DNA from: a virus
Strand: one strand, 5' to 3'
Length of the DNA: 64,000 nt
Virus record (IMG/VR): IMGVR_UViG_3300025364_000003
Location: 1 to 64,000 of that record
Shown: positions 1 to 6,818 of the stretch, one piece after another
Position numbering within the stretch: the first letter of the stretch is position 1
How the letters are laid out: the number at the start of each line of letters is the position of its first letter
Translations under genes and position numbers: made by a program
Notes under the pieces: model-generated
Told to the model about the DNA's origin: nothing
The model's input: only the letters and a program-made list of their open reading frames with translations
Databases searched by the model: none

Positions 1-2
1 AT

Positions 3-95
3 TCACATTGGATGTTCCAAGAAGTTGTCCCTAATAAATTGAGGCAATGGTATATCCTCAGCATGTTGAGACTGACCGATAAGGTTGAAACATAA
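3..95 (+). CDS. 3' end of an upstream gene (partial)
   Basis: An open frame enters from the left edge and stops at TAA 93-95; about 30 residues are visible, with protein-like composition (Trp, Arg, Leu and Lys rich). No family can be named from so short a piece. It lies in the same frame as the DNA polymerase that follows, separated only by this TAA and 24 bases, so it could be the end of a separate gene or the N-terminal part of one interrupted polymerase gene. Confidence 0.45.
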   Translation, partial: SHWMFQEVVPNKLRQWYILSMLRLTDKVET

Positions 96-119
96 ACCAA
101 CAAGCCCTATACTTGTCTA

Positions 120-1403
120 GTGGAGCTTTTATTACAGAGGCGTTTTCTCGGTGTCAACAATTTTGACCTTCTGGTAAAGAGCCCAGGAGAGTTTGAAAAG
201 CGTCGTTCTACATTTGTAGGAAAAACATCGCAGGAGCGAATTGTTATTCCTAGTAGCGACTATTGGGAAATTTGCCAGCTTTATCGACGACCTTACAGAC
301 GTTTTCCACCAGCTCCATTCAGAAGAGCTTATGAAAAGGTTCTAAACCCGGAGGATGAAAAGGGTTTCTACCTTCCAAAAAATTTTCCGTGGCGCATGGT
401 GATGCCACCAAACATCTATAAAAAGGAACTTCAAGCAGTCGTCCAAGAACTTTGGGACGACTATCAAAACTTAGATCTGAGTTATTACTTCGGTCCCTTT
501 AAAAGACATTCTGTCATTTTTAAGTCCCTGGGACGTACAGCAGTCGATGTAAAAAAATACGAAGAATTTGTTTCCGATGGGAATGAAAGTTCCAGCAAGG
601 TCGTTTTACAAAGCTTTGCGCCTGCCAAGCAGCACAAGGGTATTTACTTTGCTTCAAAAATCAACTATGATCGATTTTCATCGATAACAGGTCGTTTGAC
701 TGTTAAGAATGGTCCAGGCATATTACATCTCCGCAAGGACTACCGCCAAGTCCTTACATCTCAATGGGGTGATGAAGGTGGGATATATTATGTTGATTTT
801 AAATCATTAGAACCAAGAATATTGCTTGCACTCAAAGACGATAAGCTCAAAGCGCCCAAAGACCTTTACATGTTTGTGGCTGAAGAAATGGGTCTTGATG
901 AAGATGTCGATCGAAAATCGATTAAGACCGCTATCATTTCCATGATTTATGGTGCTAGTGATGATGAGTTAATCAAAAAGCTCAGAGATAAAATTGATTA
1001 CCCTGAACAATTCGTAAACTCCATTAAGGAGCATTTTGGTGTAGAAGAACTTCGCAAAAAGCTACAAGAAGAGTACAAAAAAAATAACGGCAAGTTCATC
1101 TACAATATGTACAGACGTCCAATATTTGCAGAATCAACACCACCATACGTGCTTGTGAATTACTTCATTCAATCGACAGCGGTTGACGTTGCTCTAAATG
1201 GCTTTTCGAACATAATAGAAAGACTGATGGCATCGGATGGCTTTTCTTATGTTAGGCCACTGTTTGTATTGCACGATGCTCTAATATTAGATGTTCACAA
1301 CAAGGCCAAACACCTGTTGCCAAAGATGGCCAAAGCTGGCTCGATCAATATTCCAAAATTTGAAGGAACGAGATTTTGGCTGGATATTGAGCAATTAAGC
1401 TGA
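120..1403 (+). CDS. Family A DNA polymerase, polymerase (palm/fingers) domain
   Basis: Template-directed DNA synthesis, presumably phage genome replication. Pol I-type motifs are visible in order: a TGRLT-like segment near residue 190, motif A YVDFKSLEPRIL (about 224-235, catalytic Asp), motif B with K-T-A-I-I-S-M-I-Y-G (about 265-277) and motif C VLHDALILDV (about 383-392). In motif C the usual His-Asp-Glu reads His-Asp-Ala. At 427 aa it covers only the polymerase half; the 3'-5' exonuclease domain of full-length family members is not present in this frame. The GTG at 120 is the first plausible start after TAA 93-95, but no good Shine-Dalgarno precedes it, so the true N-terminus is uncertain. 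A separate exonuclease gene upstream of the window would fit a split polymerase. Confidence 0.88.
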   Translation: MELLLQRRFLGVNNFDLLVKSPGEFEKRRSTFVGKTSQERIVIPSSDYWEICQLYRRPYRRFPPAPFRRAYEKVLNPEDEKGFYLPKNFPWRMVMPPNIYKKELQAVVQELWDDYQNLDLSYYFGPFKRHSVIFKSLGRTAVDVKKYEEFVSDGNESSSKVVLQSFAPAKQHKGIYFASKINYDRFSSITGRLTVKNGPGILHLRKDYRQVLTSQWGDEGGIYYVDFKSLEPRILLALKDDKLKAPKDLYMFVAEEMGLDEDVDRKSIKTAIISMIYGASDDELIKKLRDKIDYPEQFVNSIKEHFGVEELRKKLQEEYKKNNGKFIYNMYRRPIFAESTPPYVLVNYFIQSTAVDVALNGFSNIIERLMASDGFSYVRPLFVLHDALILDVHNKAKHLLPKMAKAGSINIPKFEGTRFWLDIEQLS

Positions 1404-1476
1404 AGAAACTTTGTTCTTCTTTGGACAACCGAGTAATATCTCTACATGCTTTATTTGTCAGCTAAAGAGGTATGAA

Positions 1477-1749
1477 ATGAGTGAAGAAAACAAAAAAAAT
1501 CTAAGGCTTAGCGATGATGCGATTGCTCTTGTAAGAGAACTCGTACAGCTTTCAATTCTAACTGGCACGAACATTGTTGACCACATGCGTGCCATCCGCC
1601 TTGAACTTGTTGATGGCGCTGTGTATCCAACAGAGGAATATGTAAACGCTTACAATGCTCAGATTGAAGAGCTTACACGAAAAGCAGAAGAGGTACAACA
1701 GAAGATGCAAGAAAAGGTTGCAGATGACTCTGAGTCAAACGTCAACTGA
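1477..1749 (+). CDS. Hypothetical small acidic protein with C-terminal coiled coil
   Basis: 90 aa. The ATG at 1477 is preceded by AAGAGG about 6 bases upstream and is preferred over an earlier in-frame TTG at 1411 that lacks a ribosome site. The first 60 residues look helical; the last 30 (EELTRKAEEVQQKMQEK) look like a short coiled coil. No family recognised. Its 3' end overlaps the convergent minus-strand gene by 15 bp. Confidence 0.65.
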   Translation: MSEENKKNLRLSDDAIALVRELVQLSILTGTNIVDHMRAIRLELVDGAVYPTEEYVNAYNAQIEELTRKAEEVQQKMQEKVADDSESNVN

Positions 1750-2133
1750 CGGCTGCAATTCCTTTAATTCGTTCCAGAAAACGTAACCAATGCCTCTTGT
1801 GGTGAATACTTCAATTGCGTTTTGTTTCGATCGTTCTTCTTTGATTCTGAAATCAGCAACTCTACCCGTGGCAAATACATTTTCGCCGACGGGTATTGTT
1901 TTTTTATAGGTTCCAAGCCTTCCGACTTCTCTTTTAAAGAAATGAAGGTGAACGTAGTCCATATGACTATAGGTTGAACAAACCTGAAACAGTCTGCCTC
2001 TAAGCTTTGCTGAGAACTTAATCGAATACATTGGCAGAACTTTCATATCTTTAATGTTTTGGAATTTGGATGGCAGCCGGTTTTGGCGCCATCTTTTTAT
2101 GGCATTCCATACATTAGGTTTGTCTTTGTCCAT
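1735..2133 (-). CDS. Hypothetical protein
   Basis: 132 aa, basic at the N-terminus (WNAIKRWRQNR), otherwise mixed beta-like sequence; no family recognised. It is the only minus-strand gene in the first 6.8 kb. No Shine-Dalgarno is visible before ATG 2133, and a promoter-like element ends exactly 6 bases upstream of the start, so the mRNA may be leaderless. Convergent with the 90-aa gene to its left. Confidence 0.55.
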   Translation of the reverse strand: MDKDKPNVWNAIKRWRQNRLPSKFQNIKDMKVLPMYSIKFSAKLRGRLFQVCSTYSHMDYVHLHFFKREVGRLGTYKKTIPVGENVFATGRVADFRIKEERSKQNAIEVFTTRGIGYVFWNELKELQPSVDV

Positions 2134-2139
2134 AAGATG

Positions 2140-2168
2140 ATGATGTCATCCACATTTTAGAAAGTAAA
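2140..2168 (-). promoter_or_regulatory. Putative sigma70-type promoter for the minus gene at 2133
   Basis: Read on the minus strand: TTTACT (2168-2163), 17-base spacer, CATCAT (2145-2140). The -10 box is a 4/6 match. Only 6 bases separate it from the ATG at 2133, so the predicted transcript start falls on the start codon. Confidence 0.35.
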
Positions 2169-2172
2169 CAGG

Positions 2173-2201
2173 TTGAATGCATCAGGCCAACATGTTAGAT
2201 T
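2173..2201 (+). promoter_or_regulatory. Putative sigma70-type promoter
   Basis: TTGAAT (2173-2178), 17-base spacer, TAGATT (2196-2201). It drives the plus-strand gene at 2226, which has a GGAG ribosome site about 8 bases before its ATG. It is divergent from the minus-strand promoter just to its left. Confidence 0.45.
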
Positions 2202-2225
2202 GGCTCCGATTGTTTTGGAGTTGGT

Positions 2226-2551
2226 ATGGAAGTTATTGTGTTTTTGGTAACATTTTGCATATTTGCGATTCCTGCATACTTTGTTTTGCGAATGGTTGCA
2301 GGTGAACTCTTGTTGCTCCTAAATGGGAGCTGGTTTCTTGGGAAAAGAAGGGTATTGCTGATTACATCCTTACTGTTAAAGATCCAAAGAAATCTGAAAC
2401 GCTTCAAGTGAGAGGGTGGTCAACTATATGGCACCATTACCCCGACGGAGGTCGAGTCGGCGTATTTGGTGAAGATAAACTTTGTGAATTCTTCGAGAAA
2501 GTTATCTGGGAAGAGTCGGATAACAATGGCAATCTCTCAAACCGAAGGTGA
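2226..2551 (+). pseudogene. Membrane-anchored small protein, interrupted by a one-base frame change
   Basis: The frame from ATG 2226 gives a clean N-terminal membrane segment (MEVIVFLVTFCIFAIPAYFV) and then degenerates. From about 2306 the -1 frame carries clear coding sequence (KWELVSWEKKGIADYILTV, later WSTIWHHYPDGGRVGVFG) to TGA 2549-2551, four bases before the next ATG at 2555. One extra A in the GAAC at 2304-2307 would join both halves into a protein of about 108 aa. The second half has no start codon of its own. This is a real frameshift or a one-base sequence error; no canonical slippery heptamer is present. Confidence 0.6.
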
Positions 2552-2554
2552 TAT

Positions 2555-2929
2555 ATGTACACTGCAATAGTTCTCGACGAAGAAAGTAGAAAGCGGCTCA
2601 TAAATCGTTTTATTCATCTGGTCCCAGCAGGGTGGGACGTTATTGCTCATCACATGACCATCAACATGGGCCCGATTGGTAAGGGACCAGCAGACCCTAG
2701 TTTGCTCGGTACGCCGGCTGAATTAACCGTGGTGTCAGTTGCAGCCGATGATAAAGTTTTGGCCGTCGGGGTCACCTCTGACGTCCCCAGTAAGAATGAA
2801 AGACCCCACGTGACGGTTGCGGTAAATCGAGCTGGGGGTGGTAAGCCGTTTATGAGCAACAATTTAAAGGATTGGGAGCTGCTAACTGATCCATTTGATC
2901 TTTTTGGTACAGTCCAGGAGGTGGGATAG
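2555..2929 (+). CDS. 2H phosphoesterase-like protein (two HxT motifs)
   Basis: 124 aa. Two H-x-T motifs, H33-M-T35 (VIAHHMTINMG) and H85-V-T87 (PHVTVAV), about 50 residues apart are the signature of the 2H (LigT/CPDase-like) superfamily. Members hydrolyse 2',3'-cyclic phosphates or 2'-5' links in RNA repair or nucleotide signalling. The HHMT-x-NMG context resembles CPDase-type domains associated with tRNA splicing. With the RNA ligase at 53611 this could serve RNA repair. The phage anti-CBASS enzyme Acb1 also belongs to the 2H superfamily, so counter-defence is possible but not shown. Confidence 0.72.
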   Translation: MYTAIVLDEESRKRLINRFIHLVPAGWDVIAHHMTINMGPIGKGPADPSLLGTPAELTVVSVAADDKVLAVGVTSDVPSKNERPHVTVAVNRAGGGKPFMSNNLKDWELLTDPFDLFGTVQEVG

Positions 2930-2942
2930 TCTATTTATCCAT

Positions 2943-3161
2943 GTGAACATAGAACAGAGGAAAGAAACCTTACCTGAAAAAATCTTTCTTCTTTTCTTTT
3001 CTATTGTATTCATATTTGCCGCTGGACTGCTTATCGTAGCAATATATTCGTTCATATTTTTCTTGTTGTTGTGCAAAACTCTCTATGAGCTTTTTTTGTT
3101 TGCAATTAGAACTGTGTTTAGCCGTGAATCACAAAAAGAAACAAATAAGATCAAATTTTAG
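2943..3161 (+). CDS. Small membrane protein
   Basis: About 72 aa from GTG 2943. The middle holds one long or two short hydrophobic helices (IFLLFFSIVFIFAAGLLIVA, then YSFIFFLLLC), followed by a charged tail. AGGAGG lies at 2916-2921, about 20 bases before this GTG and overlapping the end of the upstream gene, so the exact start is uncertain. Function unknown. Confidence 0.5.
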   Translation: MNIEQRKETLPEKIFLLFFSIVFIFAAGLLIVAIYSFIFFLLLCKTLYELFLFAIRTVFSRESQKETNKIKF

Positions 3162-3255
3162 ATCGGCTGTTTTAAATGTGAATGATATTTGATTTCAATG
3201 AGAAAGTTAGCCTAAGCTATTAGGCATTGGAGTACAAACTAGCTATCATTTTCTA

Positions 3256-3470
3256 ATGAAAGAAGAACAAATTATTAAATTATACTTAGACGGATGCTCT
3301 ATTTCTCATATAAAAAATGAGCTTTCTACCAATTTGATAACACTAAAGGATATTTAGAAGGAAATGTTTGGTGGGTACATAAAGATGTCAATAAGATGAA
3401 ATTTGATTTGCCTTTAGAGAGATTTTTAACTTTATGTGACAAGGTGGTGCAGTGTCAAAAAAATCTATAA
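3256..3470 (+). pseudogene. Remnant of an HNH homing endonuclease (deleted core)
   Basis: An HTH-like N-terminal fragment (MKEEQIIKLYLDG...) runs from ATG 3256 to a stop at about 3354. In another frame from 3336 there is a typical HNH C-terminal segment, GYLEGNVWWVHKDVNKMK followed by ERFLTLCDKVV, to TAA 3468. In intact phage HNH enzymes these flank a catalytic core of about 80-100 residues, which is missing here. The simplest reading is an internal deletion in a homing endonuclease gene. Its 3' end overlaps the intact HNH gene at 3452. Confidence 0.6.
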
Positions 3471-3802
3471 GATACAATTTTCGGAAAGAGGTTTTTGTGC
3501 GTGATAATTTTTCTTGCAGAATTTGCGGCAAGCGAGATTTGGTTTTAAAACAAAACCCTCAAAAATATAATTTTGTTAGCGAAATATTAGATTGCCATCA
3601 CATAACAAATAGAAATGAAATAGAAAACGGTGGATACGTTAAAGAAAACGGTATTTCTCTCTGTAAAGATGTTTGTCACCTAAAAGCTGAAGAATATCTC
3701 CAAGGATCCACGCTTCACGAAGGTTTTTCTCCGGTAGAACTTTATTCTAAAATAGGCTCTAGTTATGAAAGAGCGGTTAAAGCAAGCCAAAGACTGGATT
3801 GA
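3452..3802 (+). CDS. HNH endonuclease domain protein
   Basis: 116 aa, GTG start at 3452 behind AAGGTGG. HNH features: RDNFSCRICGKRDL (zinc Cys pair), LDCHHITNRNEI (catalytic His), then N-G-I-S-L-C-K-D-V-C-H-L-K-A. This small HNH family is common in large phages and is probably a free-standing homing endonuclease or nicking enzyme. It directly follows the remnant of another HNH gene, so the locus appears to be an endonuclease insertion hotspot. Confidence 0.8.
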   Translation: MSKKSIRYNFRKEVFVRDNFSCRICGKRDLVLKQNPQKYNFVSEILDCHHITNRNEIENGGYVKENGISLCKDVCHLKAEEYLQGSTLHEGFSPVELYSKIGSSYERAVKASQRLD

Positions 3803-3833
3803 CAGGCTACTTAAGCCTTAGAGGGTTATTGTT

Positions 3834-4049
3834 ATGGAAATTGTACTCGCAGTATTTAGTTGGATTGTTACCATTTTGCTTCCACTTTTGATTCTTTCGG
3901 TTCCTGTTGATCTTATTGTTTCGAAAGTTAAAAAAGATTGGAAAGGTTCAAAAGCTCAAAAATGGTACCGAAGAGTTCAGCTCGTTTGTCTTGGGCTTTT
4001 TGTGCTAAGTTTATTGGTTGCCGTGGTGTTGATGACCGGAACATTTTAA
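3834..4049 (+). CDS. Small inner-membrane protein, two helices
   Basis: 71 aa with two predicted membrane helices (residues about 4-26 and 50-68) separated by a basic loop (SKVKKDWKGSKAQKWYRR). ATG 3834 follows AGAGGG. No family recognised; it precedes the tRNA/TyrRS transcription unit. Confidence 0.65.
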   Translation: MEIVLAVFSWIVTILLPLLILSVPVDLIVSKVKKDWKGSKAQKWYRRVQLVCLGLFVLSLLVAVVLMTGTF

Positions 4050-4052
4050 AGG

Positions 4053-4081
4053 TTTACAACTTAGAAGCTATATGCTATAGT
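4053..4081 (+). promoter_or_regulatory. Sigma70-type promoter of the tRNA-Arg/tyrS unit
   Basis: GGTTTACAA context: TTTACA (4053-4058), exact 17-base spacer, TATAGT (4076-4081). The same -35/-10 hexamers with the same spacing precede the tRNA-Ala gene at 42558. Confidence 0.7.
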
Positions 4082-4105
4082 GAGCATAGTTTGTAAAGTG
4101 TGAAT

Positions 4106-4180
4106 GGACCCATGGTGAAAGGGACATCACAGGAGCCTCCTAAGCTCTTATTCCAGGTTCGAGTCCTGGTGGGTCTGCCA
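4106..4180 (+). tRNA. tRNA-Arg (anticodon CCT)
   Basis: A full cloverleaf can be drawn by eye: acceptor GGACCCA with TGGGTCT (first pair G-U), D stem GTGA/TCAC, anticodon stem GGAGC/GCTCT with loop CTCCTAA (anticodon CCT, reads AGG), T stem CCAGG/CCTGG with loop TTCGAGT, discriminator G and an encoded CCA (4178-4180). It decodes AGG, a codon used heavily in the 61376 gene. Confidence 0.93.
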
Positions 4181-4183
4181 AAT

Positions 4184-4256
4184 GTCCCCGAAGCTCAATT
4201 GGAAGAGCAGTCGGCTTCTACCCGACCGGGTGTAGGTTCGAATCCTACCGGGGATG
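4184..4256 (+). tRNA. tRNA-Arg (anticodon TCT)
   Basis: Cloverleaf: acceptor GTCCCCG/CGGGGAT, D stem GCTC/GAGC with loop AATTGGAA, anticodon stem GTCGG/CCGAC with loop CTTCTAC (anticodon TCT, reads AGA/AGG), T stem GTAGG/CCTAC with loop TTCGAAT, discriminator G. The next bases are CTA, so the CCA end must be added by an enzyme. It lies 3 bases after tRNA-Arg(CCT), under the same promoter. Confidence 0.93.
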
Positions 4257-4290
4257 CTAACCTTTGTTTGGAGAATAAAGATGTTGAAGA

Positions 4291-5397
4291 ATGATCTACA
4301 GTGGAGGTGTCTTTACCTGTTTTCCTGAACGAACAGAATCTTTTGTAAAGGAATCAGTAAAGTCACTAAAAATAAAGTTTGGTATTGATCCAACAAGAAA
4401 TCGTCTTCATTTGGGACACTTTGTCCCTCTAAGAGTTTGTAGAAAACTCCAAGAACAAGGACATCATCTTGATCTCATTCTTGGAACTCTGACAGCCCAG
4501 CTTGGTGATCCGAGTGGACAGGACAAAACTCGTCCTATCCTTTCGGAAGAAGAGGTCGAGGAAAACGCAGAACAACTGCTTGCACAAGCAAGCAAAGTAT
4601 TGCTTCCTGGGTTCAAGGTTCATAAAAACCGTGACTTTGTCAACGGTATGTCTATTCCATTCTTTCTTGCTAATCTTGCTAGCAAGTTTACGGTTGCAAA
4701 TATGCTTGCACGTGATGGCTTTCGCAAGCGTCATGAAGCAGGCGCACCAATTTCATTACATGAGTTTTTGGTTCCCCTGCTGCAAGGTTGGGATTCTGTA
4801 GTGCTTGATTCTGACGTTGAAATTGGTGGAACAGACCAGTTGTTCAACTTTCAGGTGGCACGCAGTCTTCAGGAATCAGAAGGACAGTCACCCGAAGTTT
4901 GCATTATGACTCCCATCATTAGGGGCACCGATGGACGAAAGATGAGTAAAACCTTCAACAACACCATCTGGCTGGACGAGCCTCCAGAGGAGATGTTTGG
5001 AAAGGTGATGTCTATCCCGGATGATGTGACCGATGAGTGGATTTCACTATTGACTGATTTAATTGATCTTCCAGGTCATCCTATGGTAAAAAAGAAGAAG
5101 CTTGCTTGGGATATTGTAAATCAATTTCACGGTTCCGACAAGGCAGACGAAGCACAAGTTCATTTTGAATCACTTGTCCAACGCAAGGAAACACCAGATG
5201 AAATTCAAGTAATCGAGGCTGATCTTCTGCTGAAGATAGTGGCACTTGTCCGTGAAGTAAGCAACAACAGGGCTCGAAAGCTTGTTAGACAAGGTGGAGT
5301 CACCATCGCCGGCGAAAAGGTTTTAGACCCCCTGTTTTGGCCTGAGCCTGGAACAATCATCAAAATCGGAAAGCGAAATTTTGTAAAGGTAGCCTAG
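4291..5397 (+). CDS. tyrS: Tyrosyl-tRNA synthetase
   Basis: Class I aminoacyl-tRNA synthetase that charges tRNA-Tyr. GIDPTRNRLHLGH holds the HIGH-type motif (H39-L-G-H42); LGDPSGQDKTRP and IGGTDQLFN are typical of TyrRS active sites; GRKMSKT (K217-T221) is the KMSKS loop; the last 60 residues (about 308-368) form an S4-like RNA-binding domain (NNRARKLVRQGGVTIAG). At 368 aa with all motifs intact it looks functional. No tRNA-Tyr was found in the window, so it presumably charges host tRNA-Tyr. It is transcribed behind two tRNA-Arg genes. Phage-encoded TyrRS is uncommon. Confidence 0.95.
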   Translation: MIYSGGVFTCFPERTESFVKESVKSLKIKFGIDPTRNRLHLGHFVPLRVCRKLQEQGHHLDLILGTLTAQLGDPSGQDKTRPILSEEEVEENAEQLLAQASKVLLPGFKVHKNRDFVNGMSIPFFLANLASKFTVANMLARDGFRKRHEAGAPISLHEFLVPLLQGWDSVVLDSDVEIGGTDQLFNFQVARSLQESEGQSPEVCIMTPIIRGTDGRKMSKTFNNTIWLDEPPEEMFGKVMSIPDDVTDEWISLLTDLIDLPGHPMVKKKKLAWDIVNQFHGSDKADEAQVHFESLVQRKETPDEIQVIEADLLLKIVALVREVSNNRARKLVRQGGVTIAGEKVLDPLFWPEPGTIIKIGKRNFVKVA

Positions 5398-5467
5398 GTC
5401 ATATTTATAGGTGATGGCTACCTTTAAAAGGTAGCCTAGGTCATATTTATAGGTGATGGCTACCTTT
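5385..5467 (+). repeat. 42-bp tandem repeat, each copy a hairpin, spanning the tyrS end and the next gene's start
   Basis: Two copies (5385-5425 and 5427-5467, period 42). Each begins AAAGGTAGCC and ends GGCTACCTTT, so each copy alone can fold as a 10-bp stem. Copy 1 holds the tyrS stop codon (TAG 5395-5397) and a decoy start (ATG 5414) that terminates after six codons. Copy 2 holds the true start of the LamG gene (ATG 5456). TATTTATA sits in each loop. Confidence 0.9.
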
Positions 5468-6358
5468 CGTGGATTTATTGCGGCAAGTGGTTCTTGGGCC
5501 TTTTGGTCAACTGGCGATCCTGTGCCAGCAGGAATATCTTTTGTTACTCAGGTGGCTGGAGCTGCGGCTGGCACAACCATAAATTTTTCTAGCTCGCTTA
5601 CACCAGTTATTACAGACGGACTTTCTCATGCTTTTGATTTTACACAGGGCATAGCAAGGACAATTACAAACGTTACCGATTCTGTTTCCGGCTTCGTGAT
5701 AAATGGCGGTTCACAAGTGGCCGACGGCTGGGCACCGCTGCTAAGAGTTAGCACAGGAAGTATTGGAGGGGGTGGAGCACCATCGCTTTCACAATTTAGC
5801 TTTAAAGCTAACAACGGTAGGAAGTTTATTGCATCTGGTTCTAATTCTATTATTATCACCGGTAGTATGACCGTTGAATTTATCGCAAAGCATGATCTCA
5901 GTCTTGCCGCAACGTGGGATTTTTTGGTTGGCAATTACGATGATGCCTGTTTTAGAATTTGGAAGCAAGGAAGTGGTGCCCCTAACAGGATTAGGTTTGA
6001 TTTTGATGATGATGCAGGTACAAACCTTGCTACTAACAGTTCGTCATCTTTGCCTCTTGAACAATGGTTCCATGTGGTTTGCACCCGTGAGGTAACAGCC
6101 GCTTCTTCGGTTTTCATTACTCAGTCCATTTATATCAATGGTCAGTTTGACGCTGAAGGCAAGTACCAAATTGCCGGCGGGCCTTTCAGCGGCAGTCAAA
6201 CATTTTATGTTGGCGGCAACGGAACAATTAGTGACAATTGGGAAGGGGATTTGATTTTTGTTAGAATTTACACCGACAAGGTATTCACAGCTAGTGAAGT
6301 ACGTCAAACCTATTCTGCTTCCTTGGGTAAATGGCAAAATGAATGGTTTATCAATTAA
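5456..6358 (+). CDS. LamG/concanavalin-like virion protein (probable tail fibre or decoration)
   Basis: 300 aa from ATG 5456, with AGGTG just upstream; the GTG at 5453 is an alternative. The C-terminal 180 residues have the LamG-like jelly-roll pattern: SMTVEFIAKHDLS, W-F-H-V-V-C-T-R, IYINGQFDAEGKY, FYVGGNG, DLIFVRIYTDKVFTASEV. The N-terminal third is Ser/Thr/Gly/Ala rich, as in phage fibre proteins. LamG domains in phages usually bind glycans or other virion proteins. It lies next to the late operon but on the other strand; the 778-aa virion protein also has a LamG domain. Confidence 0.75.
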   Translation: MATFRGFIAASGSWAFWSTGDPVPAGISFVTQVAGAAAGTTINFSSSLTPVITDGLSHAFDFTQGIARTITNVTDSVSGFVINGGSQVADGWAPLLRVSTGSIGGGGAPSLSQFSFKANNGRKFIASGSNSIIITGSMTVEFIAKHDLSLAATWDFLVGNYDDACFRIWKQGSGAPNRIRFDFDDDAGTNLATNSSSSLPLEQWFHVVCTREVTAASSVFITQSIYINGQFDAEGKYQIAGGPFSGSQTFYVGGNGTISDNWEGDLIFVRIYTDKVFTASEVRQTYSASLGKWQNEWFIN

Positions 6359-6428
6359 TGATTGATGACGCAAACTAATTAACAGTTGTGAATATTAAGG
6401 TTAAGCTGTTTAGCAAAGTTTTCTTGAG

Positions 6429-6482
6429 CAAGGCAGCTTTAACCAAATGGGGTTTAATTGCTTTGCTGCCTTGGCCTATACT
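6429..6482 (+). promoter_or_regulatory. Nested inverted repeat overlapping a putative promoter
   Basis: CAAGGCAGC (6429-6437) pairs with GCTGCCTTG (6465-6473); inside it TTTAACC pairs with GGTTTAA. The right half coincides with a possible promoter, TTAATT (6454-6459), 17-base spacer, TATACT (6477-6482), for the gene at 6516. It could be an operator or attenuator. Confidence 0.4.
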
Positions 6483-6515
6483 GATGGTTGTGTTGACATA
6501 CATGGGTATCAGGAC

Positions 6516-6818
6516 ATGGAACAAAACAAAACAGAAATGAGTAAAAAACACAGACGAGCAGAGACCGGACCTATGGCTTTTGGTGATGATTGGCCAGGTG
6601 TATTCATTCGTGGCGACAACGCCGCATATTATGCAATGACCCTCAAGCAGTTCTTGGATGATCCTGATATGGTGAAAGACAATGTTATCATGTCATCAAT
6701 TCTGAATGGACTTGTTTCTACGTTGAACGGATGTATCGTTACGCCAGAAGGCGATCCGGTTGATTGTCAACGCATCAAGGATTTTAACGAGGTGGTAATC
6801 GACAAGCTTGAAGATTAG
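6516..6818 (+). CDS. Hypothetical protein
   Basis: 100 aa from ATG 6516, preceded by TCAGGA; ATG 6537 is a less likely start because it lacks a ribosome site. Acidic and mostly helical (YYAMTLKQFLDDPDMVKD, MSSILNGLVSTLNGCI). No family recognised. Its stop overlaps the convergent late operon end by 4 bp, closing the plus-strand block. Confidence 0.6.
   Translation: MEQNKTEMSKKHRRAETGPMAFGDDWPGVFIRGDNAAYYAMTLKQFLDDPDMVKDNVIMSSILNGLVSTLNGCIVTPEGDPVDCQRIKDFNEVVIDKLED

Noticed and set aside
2195-2407. Minus-strand frame opposite the 2226 gene
   Set aside because: Basic, low-complexity translation; the plus-strand gene has a promoter, ribosome site and membrane segment.
2226-2551. Programmed -1 frameshifting at 2226, 44044 or 55378
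   Set aside because: No X-XXY-YYZ slippery heptamer is present at any of the junctions, and 55378 needs +1.
4100-4294. Open frame across the two tRNA-Arg genes
   Set aside because: It covers both complete tRNA cloverleafs; no ribosome site and no protein-like sequence.
5403-5410. T4-type late promoter (TATAAATA) on the minus strand in the 42-bp repeat
   Set aside because: It points into tyrS antisense, away from any gene start, and the late operon lacks such boxes.
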